Under the pieces are notes generated by a model that worked only from the letters and a program-made list of their open reading frames with translations, was not told the origin of the DNA and made no database searches. From the NCBI GenBank assembly GCA_964225135.1, contig CAXQNQ010000039.1, positions 1-10,685 on the forward strand: a stretch of 10,685 nucleotides of DNA, given 5' to 3'. Made by a program: the position numbers and the translations under genes. The stretch comes from AM-2324 sp964225135. GTDB lineage: Bacteria; Bacteroidota; Bacteroidia; Chitinophagales; Saprospiraceae. Shown piece by piece: positions 1 to 7,140 of this stretch (position 1 is the stretch's first letter; each line of letters starts with the position of its first letter).

Positions 1-757
1 AGGTACCACTGAGTAGTTGGTAAGCATCCGACTCATCCTTTTTTGTATTTTCAGCTATAAAAGAAGCTCGGGCAGCTAGTTTATTTTCTGCTATGACTTG
101 TTCGTTTTCAATATAGGATTGATAGTCTTTTATTGGATCAAATTGTTGAGCATGAACATTCCCTAAGCCGGCTATACCAATAGCTAGTACAACCATTAAA
201 CCAGCTTTTTTATTCTTTCTGATTTGTATCGCGAAAGCCACACAGGCCAACAAATAAGTCCCAATAAATATCCAATGCAGTAAAGAAGGTTCAGCCCCTT
301 CAAAATCACCTTTGGCTCGGGCCAAATAAGTAATGATCATCACTAAACTCACATAGTAAAAATAAACCAGTTGCATCCAGATTTTTAGTTTTTGAAAAAC
401 CCAAGGAGCAGCTATTATCATCAGATAAGCAAGGGATCCTCCTGCCAACTTTACGGGGATGAGTGTTATATTATTGATCCATACATTTCCGGCTAAAAAT
501 CCAAAATGAATCAGGTGTAGGATGGTGAATACTTTTAAGTAATTCATGAATGGGCTACCCGATTCCATTTTAATGGGAGAAGGGGTAACATAGAGATAGA
601 AAACACCTAAAAATAGCACCCCAGATAAGCGACCTGAATATCTAGCAGACAGTCGAAGTACCTCGCCAAAATCATGTGCAAACAAATGACTAATAATAAG
701 GATGAGTAATTCAGCTCCGACTCCTAAAAGCAGTAATTTTTTAAAGGATGTTTTCAT
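1..757 (-). CDS. Partial polytopic membrane protein with a possible GH2 beta-galactosidase N-terminus
   Basis: The open frame runs from an ATG at 757 off the left edge; 252 codons are visible and I translated them by hand. Hydrophobic segments lie near residues 4-26, 44-60, 75-92, 100-118, 127-145, 158-178 and 185-203. Basic stretches (QKLK near 121-124, RKNKK near 180-184) suggest a cytoplasmic N-terminus and a periplasmic region after the seventh segment. That last segment looks like a signal peptide ending in HAQ (202-204). The residues after it, NKLAARASF (225-233) and YQLLSGT (246-252, next codon beginning with T), resemble the NK-P-RA-F and LNGTW motifs at the start of bacterial GH2 beta-galactosidases. 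The GH2 assignment is an inference from about 50 residues, because the catalytic part is outside the window. The membrane part belongs to no family I recognise. It starts 64 bases after the rluE-like gene, with AGTAGGA just upstream of the ATG. Confidence 0.75.
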   Translation of the reverse strand, partial: MKTSFKKLLLLGVGAELLILIISHLFAHDFGEVLRLSARYSGRLSGVLFLGVFYLYVTPSPIKMESGSPFMNYLKVFTILHLIHFGFLAGNVWINNITLIPVKLAGGSLAYLMIIAAPWVFQKLKIWMQLVYFYYVSLVMIITYLARAKGDFEGAEPSLLHWIFIGTYLLACVAFAIQIRKNKKAGLMVVLAIGIAGLGNVHAQQFDPIKDYQSYIENEQVIAENKLAARASFIAENTKKDESDAYQLLSGT

Positions 758-821
758 AATGTCCTACTTGATATTGAATACATGGTCTTTTAAGATATCA
801 AAATCAAGCTTAAAAACAGCC

Positions 822-1415
822 CTATTTATCCAGTTTCAAATCAAAAGCTTCTACTTCGTGGACCTCTCCTGCATGCATATCTTGTATGGTCATACCACCA
901 ATTCGATATCTCACCAATCTCAATACCGGAAAACCAACTGCAGCTGCCATTTTACGAACTTGCCTAAATTTACCCTCCGTAATGCAGATGGACATCCAGG
1001 AAGTCGGACCGTGGCGCTCGTCTCTAATTTTCTTTGCCCGATCTGGAAGCTTGGGTGCCTGTTCCATCCGAAAACAGGTCGCAGGGGAGGTCTGAAACGC
1101 CTTTCCATGAACTTTAATTTCTACCCCTGCTCTAAGTTGTTCTATAGCTTCATCTGTAATTAAGCCATCCACCTGAACGTAATACTCTTTTTCCACTTTT
1201 CGCCCCCTGACTAAGGCACTCGCCTTACCATTAGTCGTCAAAAAAAGTAAACCTTCCGAATCCTCATCCAATCGTCCAATGGACATAGTACCCTCTGGAA
1301 AATCATGCAATACGCCCAGTAAACCTTTGTTCTTACGACGCTTCTGCATATTGACAAATTGAGACAAATAGCCGTAAGGTTTGAACAACACGAAATGGCG
1401 ATACTTTTCCTCCAT
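822..1415 (-). CDS. rluE: RluE-like 23S rRNA pseudouridine synthase (RsuA family)
   Basis: This cytoplasmic enzyme (197 aa) should convert a specific uridine in 23S rRNA to pseudouridine; E. coli RluE acts on U2457. The RsuA/RluB/RluE/RluF signature is clear: GRLDEDSEGLLFLT at 48-61, with the catalytic aspartate at D50, and a C-terminal ITEGKFRQVRKM block around 145-156 followed by GFPVLRLVRYRIGG. The protein opens directly with the catalytic-domain strand (FVLFKPYGY) and has no N-terminal S4 domain. That, and a length close to E. coli RluE (217 aa), favours RluE over RsuA or RluB, which carry S4. It is the last gene of a tight operon, starting one base after the stop of the upstream cupin gene, so it is probably translationally coupled. 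The family call is secure; the exact target uridine is inferred. Confidence 0.9.
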   Translation of the reverse strand: MEEKYRHFVLFKPYGYLSQFVNMQKRRKNKGLLGVLHDFPEGTMSIGRLDEDSEGLLFLTTNGKASALVRGRKVEKEYYVQVDGLITDEAIEQLRAGVEIKVHGKAFQTSPATCFRMEQAPKLPDRAKKIRDERHGPTSWMSICITEGKFRQVRKMAAAVGFPVLRLVRYRIGGMTIQDMHAGEVHEVEAFDLKLDK

Positions 1416-1416
1416 A

Positions 1417-1779
1417 CTAATCTTCCCTATTTACTTCATCGATAGAAAAAGCAGGCATACAAAGTGCCACATAATGACAGGCCTCATCAAATGGATTTGA
1501 ATATTGAATGCGTGTTCCACCTTTAATTAAAATGGACTCCCCGGCTTGTAAGATGACTTCTTCTTGCTCATCAATAAGGATGCGTTTTCGTCCTTTAAAC
1601 ACAAAGGTTACCTCATCAAATGTAGGTGTTTGATAAGGTTCAGACCAATGGGGAGGTGCAATCATATGCGCCAGACTAAAATCCGTATCCTTTGAACTGG
1701 CTAGACCGAAATGTTCTCTAATCACTTTACCATCGGTAGTAGGCACAACGAAAGGTGCGGTTTGCTTGAAGTATTTCAT
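1417..1779 (-). CDS. Cupin-fold protein with degenerate metal motifs
   Basis: A 120-aa single-domain cupin of unknown role. Cupin motif 1 survives only in its second half: E56 is followed six residues later by G63 (FDEVTFVFKG), but the HxH pair is absent and the nearest histidine is H44. Motif 2 is GESILIKGG (80-88) with N95 in the right place, but the proline and the metal histidine are replaced (I91 sits where the His would be). The classical 3-His/1-Glu metal site is therefore not intact, so it may bind ligand without metal or use H44 and other residues. The C-terminus has CMPAFS (107-112), which I recall from a widespread uncharacterised cupin subfamily. It lies eight bases after the phosphodiester glycosidase gene and one base before the rluE-like gene, in one likely transcript. 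No substrate can be assigned. Confidence 0.85.
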   Translation of the reverse strand: MKYFKQTAPFVVPTTDGKVIREHFGLASSKDTDFSLAHMIAPPHWSEPYQTPTFDEVTFVFKGRKRILIDEQEEVILQAGESILIKGGTRIQYSNPFDEACHYVALCMPAFSIDEVNRED

Positions 1780-1787
1780 ATCAGTAG

Positions 1788-2639
1788 TTATTCTTCTTTA
1801 ACTGGAATCAGTGTTATAATGTTTGCACAAGGTCTTTCACCAGCATGATCAAATGTTCCATTATCACTTGGATAATTGACTACCCCCATTCCTCTAATCC
1901 ACATTGTGGTGGATCCACCTCCATCTAAATTTAAGGCATCATCACAGCCTAGAGCTTTACCCAAAACTTGTAGCTCTTGGATTCGCATACCTGCTGCTTG
2001 CTGATTCCGTCCATCCACTGTCACAAAAAGTACTTTTTGCTCCAAGGAAGTACAAACAAAACTTCGTGGATGCCGATTGGTATTAAATGCAACTGGTTCT
2101 ATATCAGCAGCTTGTTGATCTTTTAAAATCCATGGCCCTGAAACCATTATATTTGGATAAGCTGCCACGGTATCAAAAACAGTCCAATCCAAGTCCGTTG
2201 GAGCATCCAAAATAATACCTTGACCGCTTTGATCCATAGCAAAAGCTCCAGCATCTAGAAACTTATATTGCCCTATCTGACTGTAGTTGATGACCTGGCC
2301 ATCCACTTTTAAATATTTAACTCCACCGCCATTTTTGATATCGAAAAAAGACCCGTTAATCGCGGCTATAGCCCCTGCATCGGAAGCCATATTGCTAGTC
2401 AATCTATTGGAATCTGCATACACTAGTTGAAGGGCAAAATCGCTAGTTGTTCCATCCCAACTTAAAACGGTTACGGATTGCTTACTATCAAATAAATCAT
2501 CCCATTGATGTTGACCAATATATAGTCCTTGGGCTACAGTGTCTGTATACCATTTCGTTTGCTGCAATTCCTCAGGCACTTGCTGGGACACAAGCAACTG
2601 AGCAGACAATAGGAATCCCAAAAGGTATATATTTCTCAA
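1788..2639 (-). CDS. Secreted phosphodiester glycosidase family protein (NAGPA/DUF2233)
   Basis: A 283-aa exported protein of the family named for lysosomal GlcNAc-1-phosphodiester alpha-N-acetylglucosaminidase, whose members hydrolyse sugar-phosphodiester bonds in glycans or cell-wall polymers. Visible signatures are AAINGSFFD (92-100), NRHPRSFV (188-195), LFVTVDGRN (204-212) and the strongly conserved NLDGGGSTTMW (237-247). The leader has a hydrophobic core (YLLGFLLSAQLLV, 5-17) and ends SQQ, a typical Sec signal peptide, so the protein acts in the periplasm or outside. The start is TTG at 2639: the frame is closed by a TAA 36 bases upstream with no ATG between, and the first internal ATG (residue 84) would lose the signal peptide. 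First gene of a likely operon with the cupin and rluE-like genes. A conserved 20-bp element lies 22 bases upstream. The bacterial substrate is unknown. Confidence 0.9.
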   Translation of the reverse strand: MRNIYLLGFLLSAQLLVSQQVPEELQQTKWYTDTVAQGLYIGQHQWDDLFDSKQSVTVLSWDGTTSDFALQLVYADSNRLTSNMASDAGAIAAINGSFFDIKNGGGVKYLKVDGQVINYSQIGQYKFLDAGAFAMDQSGQGIILDAPTDLDWTVFDTVAAYPNIMVSGPWILKDQQAADIEPVAFNTNRHPRSFVCTSLEQKVLFVTVDGRNQQAAGMRIQELQVLGKALGCDDALNLDGGGSTTMWIRGMGVVNYPSDNGTFDHAGERPCANIITLIPVKEE

Positions 2640-2661
2640 TACGGATAGATTTAATAGGTTG

Positions 2662-2681
2662 ATCTTTGGTATAAATTACAA
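2662..2681 (-). promoter_or_regulatory. Conserved 20-bp upstream element, copy 1
   Basis: On the minus strand this reads TTGTAATTTATACCAAAGAT and ends 22 bases before the TTG start of the phosphodiester glycosidase gene. It matches the element upstream of the OmpA-family gene (7103-7122) at 18 of 20 positions and at nearly the same distance from the start. It is probably a promoter core or an operator. It does not fit the Bacteroidetes consensus TTTG-N19-TAnnTTTG cleanly, so which it is cannot be decided by eye. Confidence 0.4.
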
Positions 2682-2700
2682 GAAAAGTATCTTTTTCTTG
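2679..2700 (-). terminator. AT-rich hairpin after the prolyl oligopeptidase gene
   Basis: CAAGAAAAG (2679-2687) pairs with CTTTTTCTTG (2691-2700) across a three-base loop, with one extra T bulged. It lies about 55 bases past the stop of the prolyl oligopeptidase gene and just before the next gene's upstream element, so it could end that transcript. The stem is poor in GC and a good T-tract is missing, so a weak terminator or a regulatory palindrome are both possible. Confidence 0.3.
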
Positions 2701-2754
2701 ATTTAATACTAACAAAATCAATAGAAATAATATACCTACCCTTTTATGCTCAAA

Positions 2755-4926
2755 TCAATATTTATCCCAAGAAAATCGCATGCCTGCTTTGTCCATTAAG
2801 AACGCATATTTGTAGGCTATATAATCAAAATCCGAATAGGCACTTGTACCAGATGTATGACCTGCTCCACTTTGAAGATACATCATATACAATGACTCAT
2901 TACTAGCTTCCTCTTGTAATTTTGCCAAAAACTTATAAGAATTGAATGGTGGAACTCGGTCGTCTGATTCCTGCACCATAAGCATTAAATCTGCATACTT
3001 TTCTCCCTTCTTTATATTATGGTATGGTGAATAAGCTAATATATTTTCAAAATGATCCTTTTGATATATATCACCAAATTCAATAATATTTGTATCTGTA
3101 TTACCCACTGTAAAGTTTCTAAATCGCACAACATCTAATAAAGCTGCCTCCGCAACTACTCCATTGAATAAGTCTGGCCGTTGTAACATTGCAGCAGTAA
3201 CTAACATCCCTCCGTGTGAACCACCATTACAAACCAAATAATCTGGTGAGGTATATCCATTTTCTATTAGGTAATCCGCTGCCGCAATAAAATCATCGAT
3301 ACAATTTTGCTTATTCAATACACGGCCCGCTTTTTCCCAAGCTTCACCTTTCGCTCCACAACCTCTTATTTGAGGAACTACATAGACACCTCCAAGGCTC
3401 CACAACAAAGTCGCTATATCAAAACTAGGTTCCATCGTAATACCATAACCTCCATATGCCTCTATCAAAGTCGGATTTTCACCATTCAATTTTAGGTCTT
3501 TAGCACAGGTTACATACATAGAAACTTCAGTACCATCAGAGGAGGTATAAGTCACATATCTAGTTTCCAACTCTCCAGGTTGGTAAGGTATATTTAGCTT
3601 AACAATTGGTTCATATTCCAATGTATTTAAATCAAATTCAAATACAACTTCAGGTAGGATATAGGAACTAGTCACGAACCGAGTTGTAGTGGCCGTGATA
3701 TCATTCTCGTAAAGGCCATTTACAGAAGTACCAATTGGAAAATTTAAATACTTCAGAACTTCACCTGAATTATCTAATATAATTCCGAGTGTAACACCCT
3801 CTTTGAAATACTTACAAATCAATTTGTCCTTGCCCAATCGATTAACAGATTTTAAATAAAAATCAATTTCATTAACCAACTCTGAAATATTTTTGGGGTT
3901 CTCTAAATCAATAGCTAATACTCGTCCATTTTTTGCACCATATGTAGTTGAAATAATTAATTGGTTCCCAATTAAAACCTCAGGAGTAATGGATATATCT
4001 GCATCCTTAGGAAAGACAAGAAGATTAATTGGGAAAAAGGAATTTTCATTACTTGAAATAACTGATAGCACTGAATATCCCTTACCATTAGAATTCAACT
4101 CATGAACCAGGAAATGAGTATCATCAAACTCCATTATGGAGAAATAAAAATTAGCACTATCACTAAGGTTCTCAAAAACATCCCTATCAGTTTCCTGCAT
4201 ACTACCTAGTACATGTCTACATATCCTTTGACCACTTTTATATTCAATATATTTATTGACCTCACTTGGTGCATCGAACCTTTCATAATACAAGGTTCTA
4301 CCTTCCCAGATAAACGTAGTACTCCATAAATGTTGTAGCGTTTCTGGAAAAACCGATCCAGTTTTTAGATCAAAAATTCTAGCAAACATCCAATCAGATC
4401 CATTTTCCGAAAATGTAACCACTGCTAAATCTTCTTCCTCATTGACAGTAATATGTTCTACTTTTATTTTAGTATCGAGATTTTCCGTCAGGTGTTTTAT
4501 CTTAACCAATGGCTTAAAGGCCACCTCTCCCTTTTTCCTGTAACGTATATCGGGACTAACATCATAAGATTTATAATCAGTCTCAAACTCATACTTATCT
4601 ATTAATCCAGTTCTTTTTTTAAAAACTGATTTAAGCGTTTCAGTACTTTCCAGACGGTTGTACATAAATCCGTAAGCACGTTTAATATCAGGTACTTTTA
4701 ATAATTTACTTATTTGCTTTTTGGTAAATAAGGCTTGATCTGATTTGAATTTTTCAACTGAAGGATCCGATTGGCTTTCTAACCATTGGAATGAATCAGC
4801 TAAAATTTGATCAAAAAAAGTTTCAGAAAATGTATCCCGTTTAGTTTCTGGATAATCATAAGTCTTTTGAGCAAGTAAAGATTGTGTGATGCCTATTAGC
4901 ATCAGAATAGAGATTGTTCGTGTCAT
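2755..4926 (-). CDS. Secreted prolyl oligopeptidase (peptidase family S9A)
   Basis: A 723-aa serine peptidase that should cleave after proline in short peptides. A signal peptide (about 1-20, ISILMLIGITQSLLAQ) places it in the periplasm or outside. The middle third is the expected beta-propeller gate. The C-terminal alpha/beta-hydrolase domain (about 445-723) has the S9A landmarks: AYGGYG (490-495, Y491 at the oxyanion-hole position), PQIRGCGAKGEAW (518-530), the nucleophile elbow NGGSHGG with S570, DDRVPP with D655, and GAGHTSG with H690. The full triad and the usual family length (about 700) argue for an active enzyme. It starts 21 bases after the acetyltransferase stop, so read-through is possible. 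The coding sequence is AT-richer than its neighbours: seven 60-base lines I counted gave 139 G+C in 420, against 115 in 240 for four lines of the hexosaminidase gene. This may reflect later acquisition. Confidence 0.95.
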   Translation of the reverse strand: MTRTISILMLIGITQSLLAQKTYDYPETKRDTFSETFFDQILADSFQWLESQSDPSVEKFKSDQALFTKKQISKLLKVPDIKRAYGFMYNRLESTETLKSVFKKRTGLIDKYEFETDYKSYDVSPDIRYRKKGEVAFKPLVKIKHLTENLDTKIKVEHITVNEEEDLAVVTFSENGSDWMFARIFDLKTGSVFPETLQHLWSTTFIWEGRTLYYERFDAPSEVNKYIEYKSGQRICRHVLGSMQETDRDVFENLSDSANFYFSIMEFDDTHFLVHELNSNGKGYSVLSVISSNENSFFPINLLVFPKDADISITPEVLIGNQLIISTTYGAKNGRVLAIDLENPKNISELVNEIDFYLKSVNRLGKDKLICKYFKEGVTLGIILDNSGEVLKYLNFPIGTSVNGLYENDITATTTRFVTSSYILPEVVFEFDLNTLEYEPIVKLNIPYQPGELETRYVTYTSSDGTEVSMYVTCAKDLKLNGENPTLIEAYGGYGITMEPSFDIATLLWSLGGVYVVPQIRGCGAKGEAWEKAGRVLNKQNCIDDFIAAADYLIENGYTSPDYLVCNGGSHGGMLVTAAMLQRPDLFNGVVAEAALLDVVRFRNFTVGNTDTNIIEFGDIYQKDHFENILAYSPYHNIKKGEKYADLMLMVQESDDRVPPFNSYKFLAKLQEEASNESLYMMYLQSGAGHTSGTSAYSDFDYIAYKYAFLMDKAGMRFSWDKY

Positions 4927-4947
4927 AGTTCATAAAGGGTTAAACTA

Positions 4948-5460
4948 TCAAATTTTTTTCTGATACAAATTACAGGAAAAGTCTTCAAATTCCCGAATAC
5001 CTACTTGTAAAAATCCTTGAGTCTCATAATAACTACACAATGCCGGATTAGCAGAATTACAATCTAATCGTAGCCATGGATAGCCTAAATCTTTGGCTTG
5101 ATTCCGAACTTTTTCAATGACCCGCTTACCTATTCCTTGACCCGCATATTTTTCTAAAATAATCAAAGAATGGATATAAAGCGCCTCTTCTGCTTGTTCT
5201 CCCCAATACAAGAGATCTTTTGACATAATCCGAATGACACCAAGGACTTCTTCTTTTTCGTTTATTACTAAAAAGAACTCTTTCGATTCAAATCCCTCCT
5301 TAATCCAAGCCAGATCTTCCGCTGCTGGATCCAGCCAATTTTGCCCTTGATCTACACCCTTTTTTTGTAAGCGTAAAGCGGCCTGTCGAAGGAAATCCAA
5401 CACAAGCTTTAAATTAGTCTCAACTGTAGGTTTTAATCGAATTTTCATCCAACTTGGCAT
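4948..5460 (-). CDS. GNAT-family N-acetyltransferase
   Basis: A 170-aa cytoplasmic acetyltransferase that should move an acetyl group from acetyl-CoA to an unknown amine. The GNAT core is visible: a strand leading into YAGQGIGKRVIEKV (105-118), the pyrophosphate-binding loop and helix of motif A, and CNSANPALCSYYETQGF (134-150), motif B. In the classical Q/R-x-x-G-x-G/A loop the first position here is A106 rather than Arg or Gln, a mild deviation. The N-terminal half (W42, W52 and nearby) probably forms the substrate side. The ATG at 5460 is used here, but Met5 at 5448 (MKIRLKP) is an equally good start. It follows the sulfotransferase gene by 16 bases, so the two are probably co-transcribed. 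I cannot name the substrate. Confidence 0.9.
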   Translation of the reverse strand: MPSWMKIRLKPTVETNLKLVLDFLRQAALRLQKKGVDQGQNWLDPAAEDLAWIKEGFESKEFFLVINEKEEVLGVIRIMSKDLLYWGEQAEEALYIHSLIILEKYAGQGIGKRVIEKVRNQAKDLGYPWLRLDCNSANPALCSYYETQGFLQVGIREFEDFSCNLYQKKI

Positions 5461-5476
5461 TAGTACACTTGAAAAT

Positions 5477-6130
5477 TTATTTCTCCCACCAACCGCGTTG
5501 ATCGATATACCAAATCTTGATCGCGTTTTTGATTCGCTTACGCATCAACTTTATGCTATTCTTGCGAGGCTCCTGCTTTTTACTCCAGTTGGTCTTATTG
5601 TAATGAGGTAAATCATTTTCAGGCATGGGTTTGCCTAAGAAAGGACATAACTTTTCCCAGCTTTCTCCTTTTGTAAAATCGATCAAGATAAAGTCTTCTG
5701 GTCGGTCTTTGAAATACTCTACAACTTCCTCATTATGCTTCCGGTAAACAGCAATCGTATTGGCCTTATCCTCCATGGGAAGCCCTTTACCTCTTCCATA
5801 TAACCATTCGTGGTGCGCACTACGTAAATCCCCAATGTGCCTATTGACAGATCGATACCACTTTTCCTCATCTCGGATAGTCAATACAAACTTAGAACCT
5901 GGATACAAACGATCTAAATCCTTGTAGATATAGTACCAAGGCGTATCTTGCACCGCATCATACGATTTTAAAATACGGTCAATCTTTTTCCAATCTTTCT
6001 TAAGAATAGGAATTAAAGCTCGTGGTGTAGCATCCTTAACAGTATATCCTAGAATTTTTAGGGATTCTCGCAATGTAGAAGTCCCTGTCTTTTGAAAGCC
6101 AACACCTATCACCAAAGGTCTATTACCCAT
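5477..6130 (-). CDS. Sulfotransferase (P-loop, Sulfotransfer_4-like)
   Basis: A 217-aa enzyme expected to transfer sulfate from PAPS to an acceptor such as a carbohydrate, lipid or small molecule. The 5'-phosphosulfate-binding loop is clear near the N-terminus: VGFQKTGTSTLRESL (10-24). The 3'-phosphate-binding block follows as LTIRDEEKWYRSV (83-95), with R86 and S94 in the expected positions. There is no signal peptide or membrane segment, so it is probably cytoplasmic, perhaps membrane-associated through its basic C-terminal tail (KKQEPRKNSIKLMRKRIK, about 184-201). The length and the FQKTGT loop suit the small PF17784-type bacterial group better than the larger eukaryotic enzymes. It precedes the GNAT acetyltransferase gene by 16 bases. 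No PAPS synthesis genes are in view, and the acceptor is unknown. Confidence 0.88.
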   Translation of the reverse strand: MGNRPLVIGVGFQKTGTSTLRESLKILGYTVKDATPRALIPILKKDWKKIDRILKSYDAVQDTPWYYIYKDLDRLYPGSKFVLTIRDEEKWYRSVNRHIGDLRSAHHEWLYGRGKGLPMEDKANTIAVYRKHNEEVVEYFKDRPEDFILIDFTKGESWEKLCPFLGKPMPENDLPHYNKTNWSKKQEPRKNSIKLMRKRIKNAIKIWYIDQRGWWEK

Positions 6131-6230
6131 CTTCCTATTCTTTTACTGTAGCATATGAAATATGGGCCGCAATATAGCACTTTTCAAATTCAACCCATTT
6201 GAACAAAGATGTCCTGCAGATCTATCCTTA

Positions 6231-7079
6231 CTATTGCTTGACCAACTCTACCCTTCTGTTCATTTTTTTACCAAATTCGGTTTCATTGGTAGACACCGGA
6301 GCTAAGGGTCCTACACCATCTGCTATCAGTCGATCGGATGCGATACCTGCATTCTCTTCTAAATATACTTTTACTGCTTGCGCTCTTCGCATGGATAAAT
6401 CCATATTCAAGGATAAAGAACCATCCATATCGGTATGCCCGACCACATAGCATTTAACGTCGGAAGAAGTTGTTAGGTATTCAGCAATCATATCTAAAGC
6501 CGGCTTGGATTCTGGTAAAATATCAGCCTTACCCACATCAAAATAAATGCCATAGAATGCCATCTTACCATTGAGATCCATAGTCTCCTGAATTAGATCT
6601 GCATGGAGTTCTATCTCCTGCTCCATCACTTCCCGTTCAACAACCGTAAGCAAGTACCGCCTTCCTGTATTGGGAGCTGTTTTGACCTCTATCCAGATTT
6701 CCTTACCATCCGTAGTCTTTAGATAATAGTAGCCATATTCACTATTACGATGTTCAAAAACAATCTCCCCACCTTTCTTTTTGATTGCATTGGAATAATT
6801 ACGCAGGATCTGCAGATAGGAAGGTTTTTCAACCTCTTTATTATTTGCGTCTTGATGTTCATAATTGATGATATATTTCTTCCCTTCCACTTGTTGAACT
6901 TCATCCCTATTCAATCGAACTTCAAGCTGATCAAAATCATACTCCCAATACTTGCGAATAAAATAATCCGGCATGCGGTTCAACAACTCATAATCCTTGC
7001 TGCCTTCCACATCAGCTCGCTGCCCAAACATCAAAGTTCCAGGCACAAGAAAGATTCCAATTAAAATTACTCTAAGCAT
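6231..7079 (-). CDS. Secreted DUF4892-like/OmpA-domain protein
   Basis: A 282-aa exported protein. The leader (about 1-20, VILIGIFLVPGTLMFGQ) is a signal peptide. Residues about 23-155 resemble the DUF4892 module often joined to OmpA domains: an opening DVEGSKDYELLNRMPDYF (23-40), then EGKKYIINYE (65-74), then LQILRNYSNAIKKKGGEIVF (89-108). Residues about 172-282 are an OmpA C-terminal domain that binds peptidoglycan: FDVGKADILPES (180-191), VVGHTDMDGS (212-221), LSMRRAQAV (228-236) and MNRRVEL (273-279). D217 and R232 match by spacing the residues that contact diaminopimelate in OmpA. It should anchor in or tether to the cell wall in the periplasm. The gene has its own 61-base upstream gap containing a conserved 20-bp element. 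The role of the N-terminal module is unknown. Confidence 0.9.
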   Translation of the reverse strand: MLRVILIGIFLVPGTLMFGQRADVEGSKDYELLNRMPDYFIRKYWEYDFDQLEVRLNRDEVQQVEGKKYIINYEHQDANNKEVEKPSYLQILRNYSNAIKKKGGEIVFEHRNSEYGYYYLKTTDGKEIWIEVKTAPNTGRRYLLTVVEREVMEQEIELHADLIQETMDLNGKMAFYGIYFDVGKADILPESKPALDMIAEYLTTSSDVKCYVVGHTDMDGSLSLNMDLSMRRAQAVKVYLEENAGIASDRLIADGVGPLAPVSTNETEFGKKMNRRVELVKQ

Positions 7080-7102
7080 AAGGCTTTGTTTTTACGCAAT
7101 AA

Positions 7103-7122
7103 ATCCTTGTTATAAATTACAA
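7103..7122 (-). promoter_or_regulatory. Conserved 20-bp upstream element, copy 2
   Basis: On the minus strand this reads TTGTAATTTATAACAAGGAT and ends 23 bases before the ATG of the OmpA-family gene. It differs at two positions from the element before the phosphodiester glycosidase gene at 2662-2681. Both genes encode secreted proteins. It may be a shared promoter core or binding site. Confidence 0.4.
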
Positions 7123-7140
7123 AACAATGAATTTACTCTA

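Noticed and set aside
768..801. TTGATAT...ATATCAA repeat in the gap before the left-edge membrane gene
   Set aside because: Seven AT-rich bases with a 20-base spacer; expected by chance in such sequence.
702..1163. A 153-codon plus-strand open frame opposite the rRNA pseudouridine synthase gene
   Set aside because: It is antisense to a gene with clear catalytic motifs, its translation is low-complexity-like with no domain, and every other gene runs on the minus strand.
4925..4948. Short inverted repeat ATAGTT...AACTAT between the acetyltransferase stop and peptidase start
   Set aside because: Only six AT-rich base pairs with a 12-base loop; too weak to call a terminator or operator.
6183..6203. 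Seven-bp inverted repeat TTCAAAT...ATTTGAA after the OmpA-family gene
   Set aside because: The stem has a single GC pair and no T-tract on the minus strand, so it is not convincing as a terminator.
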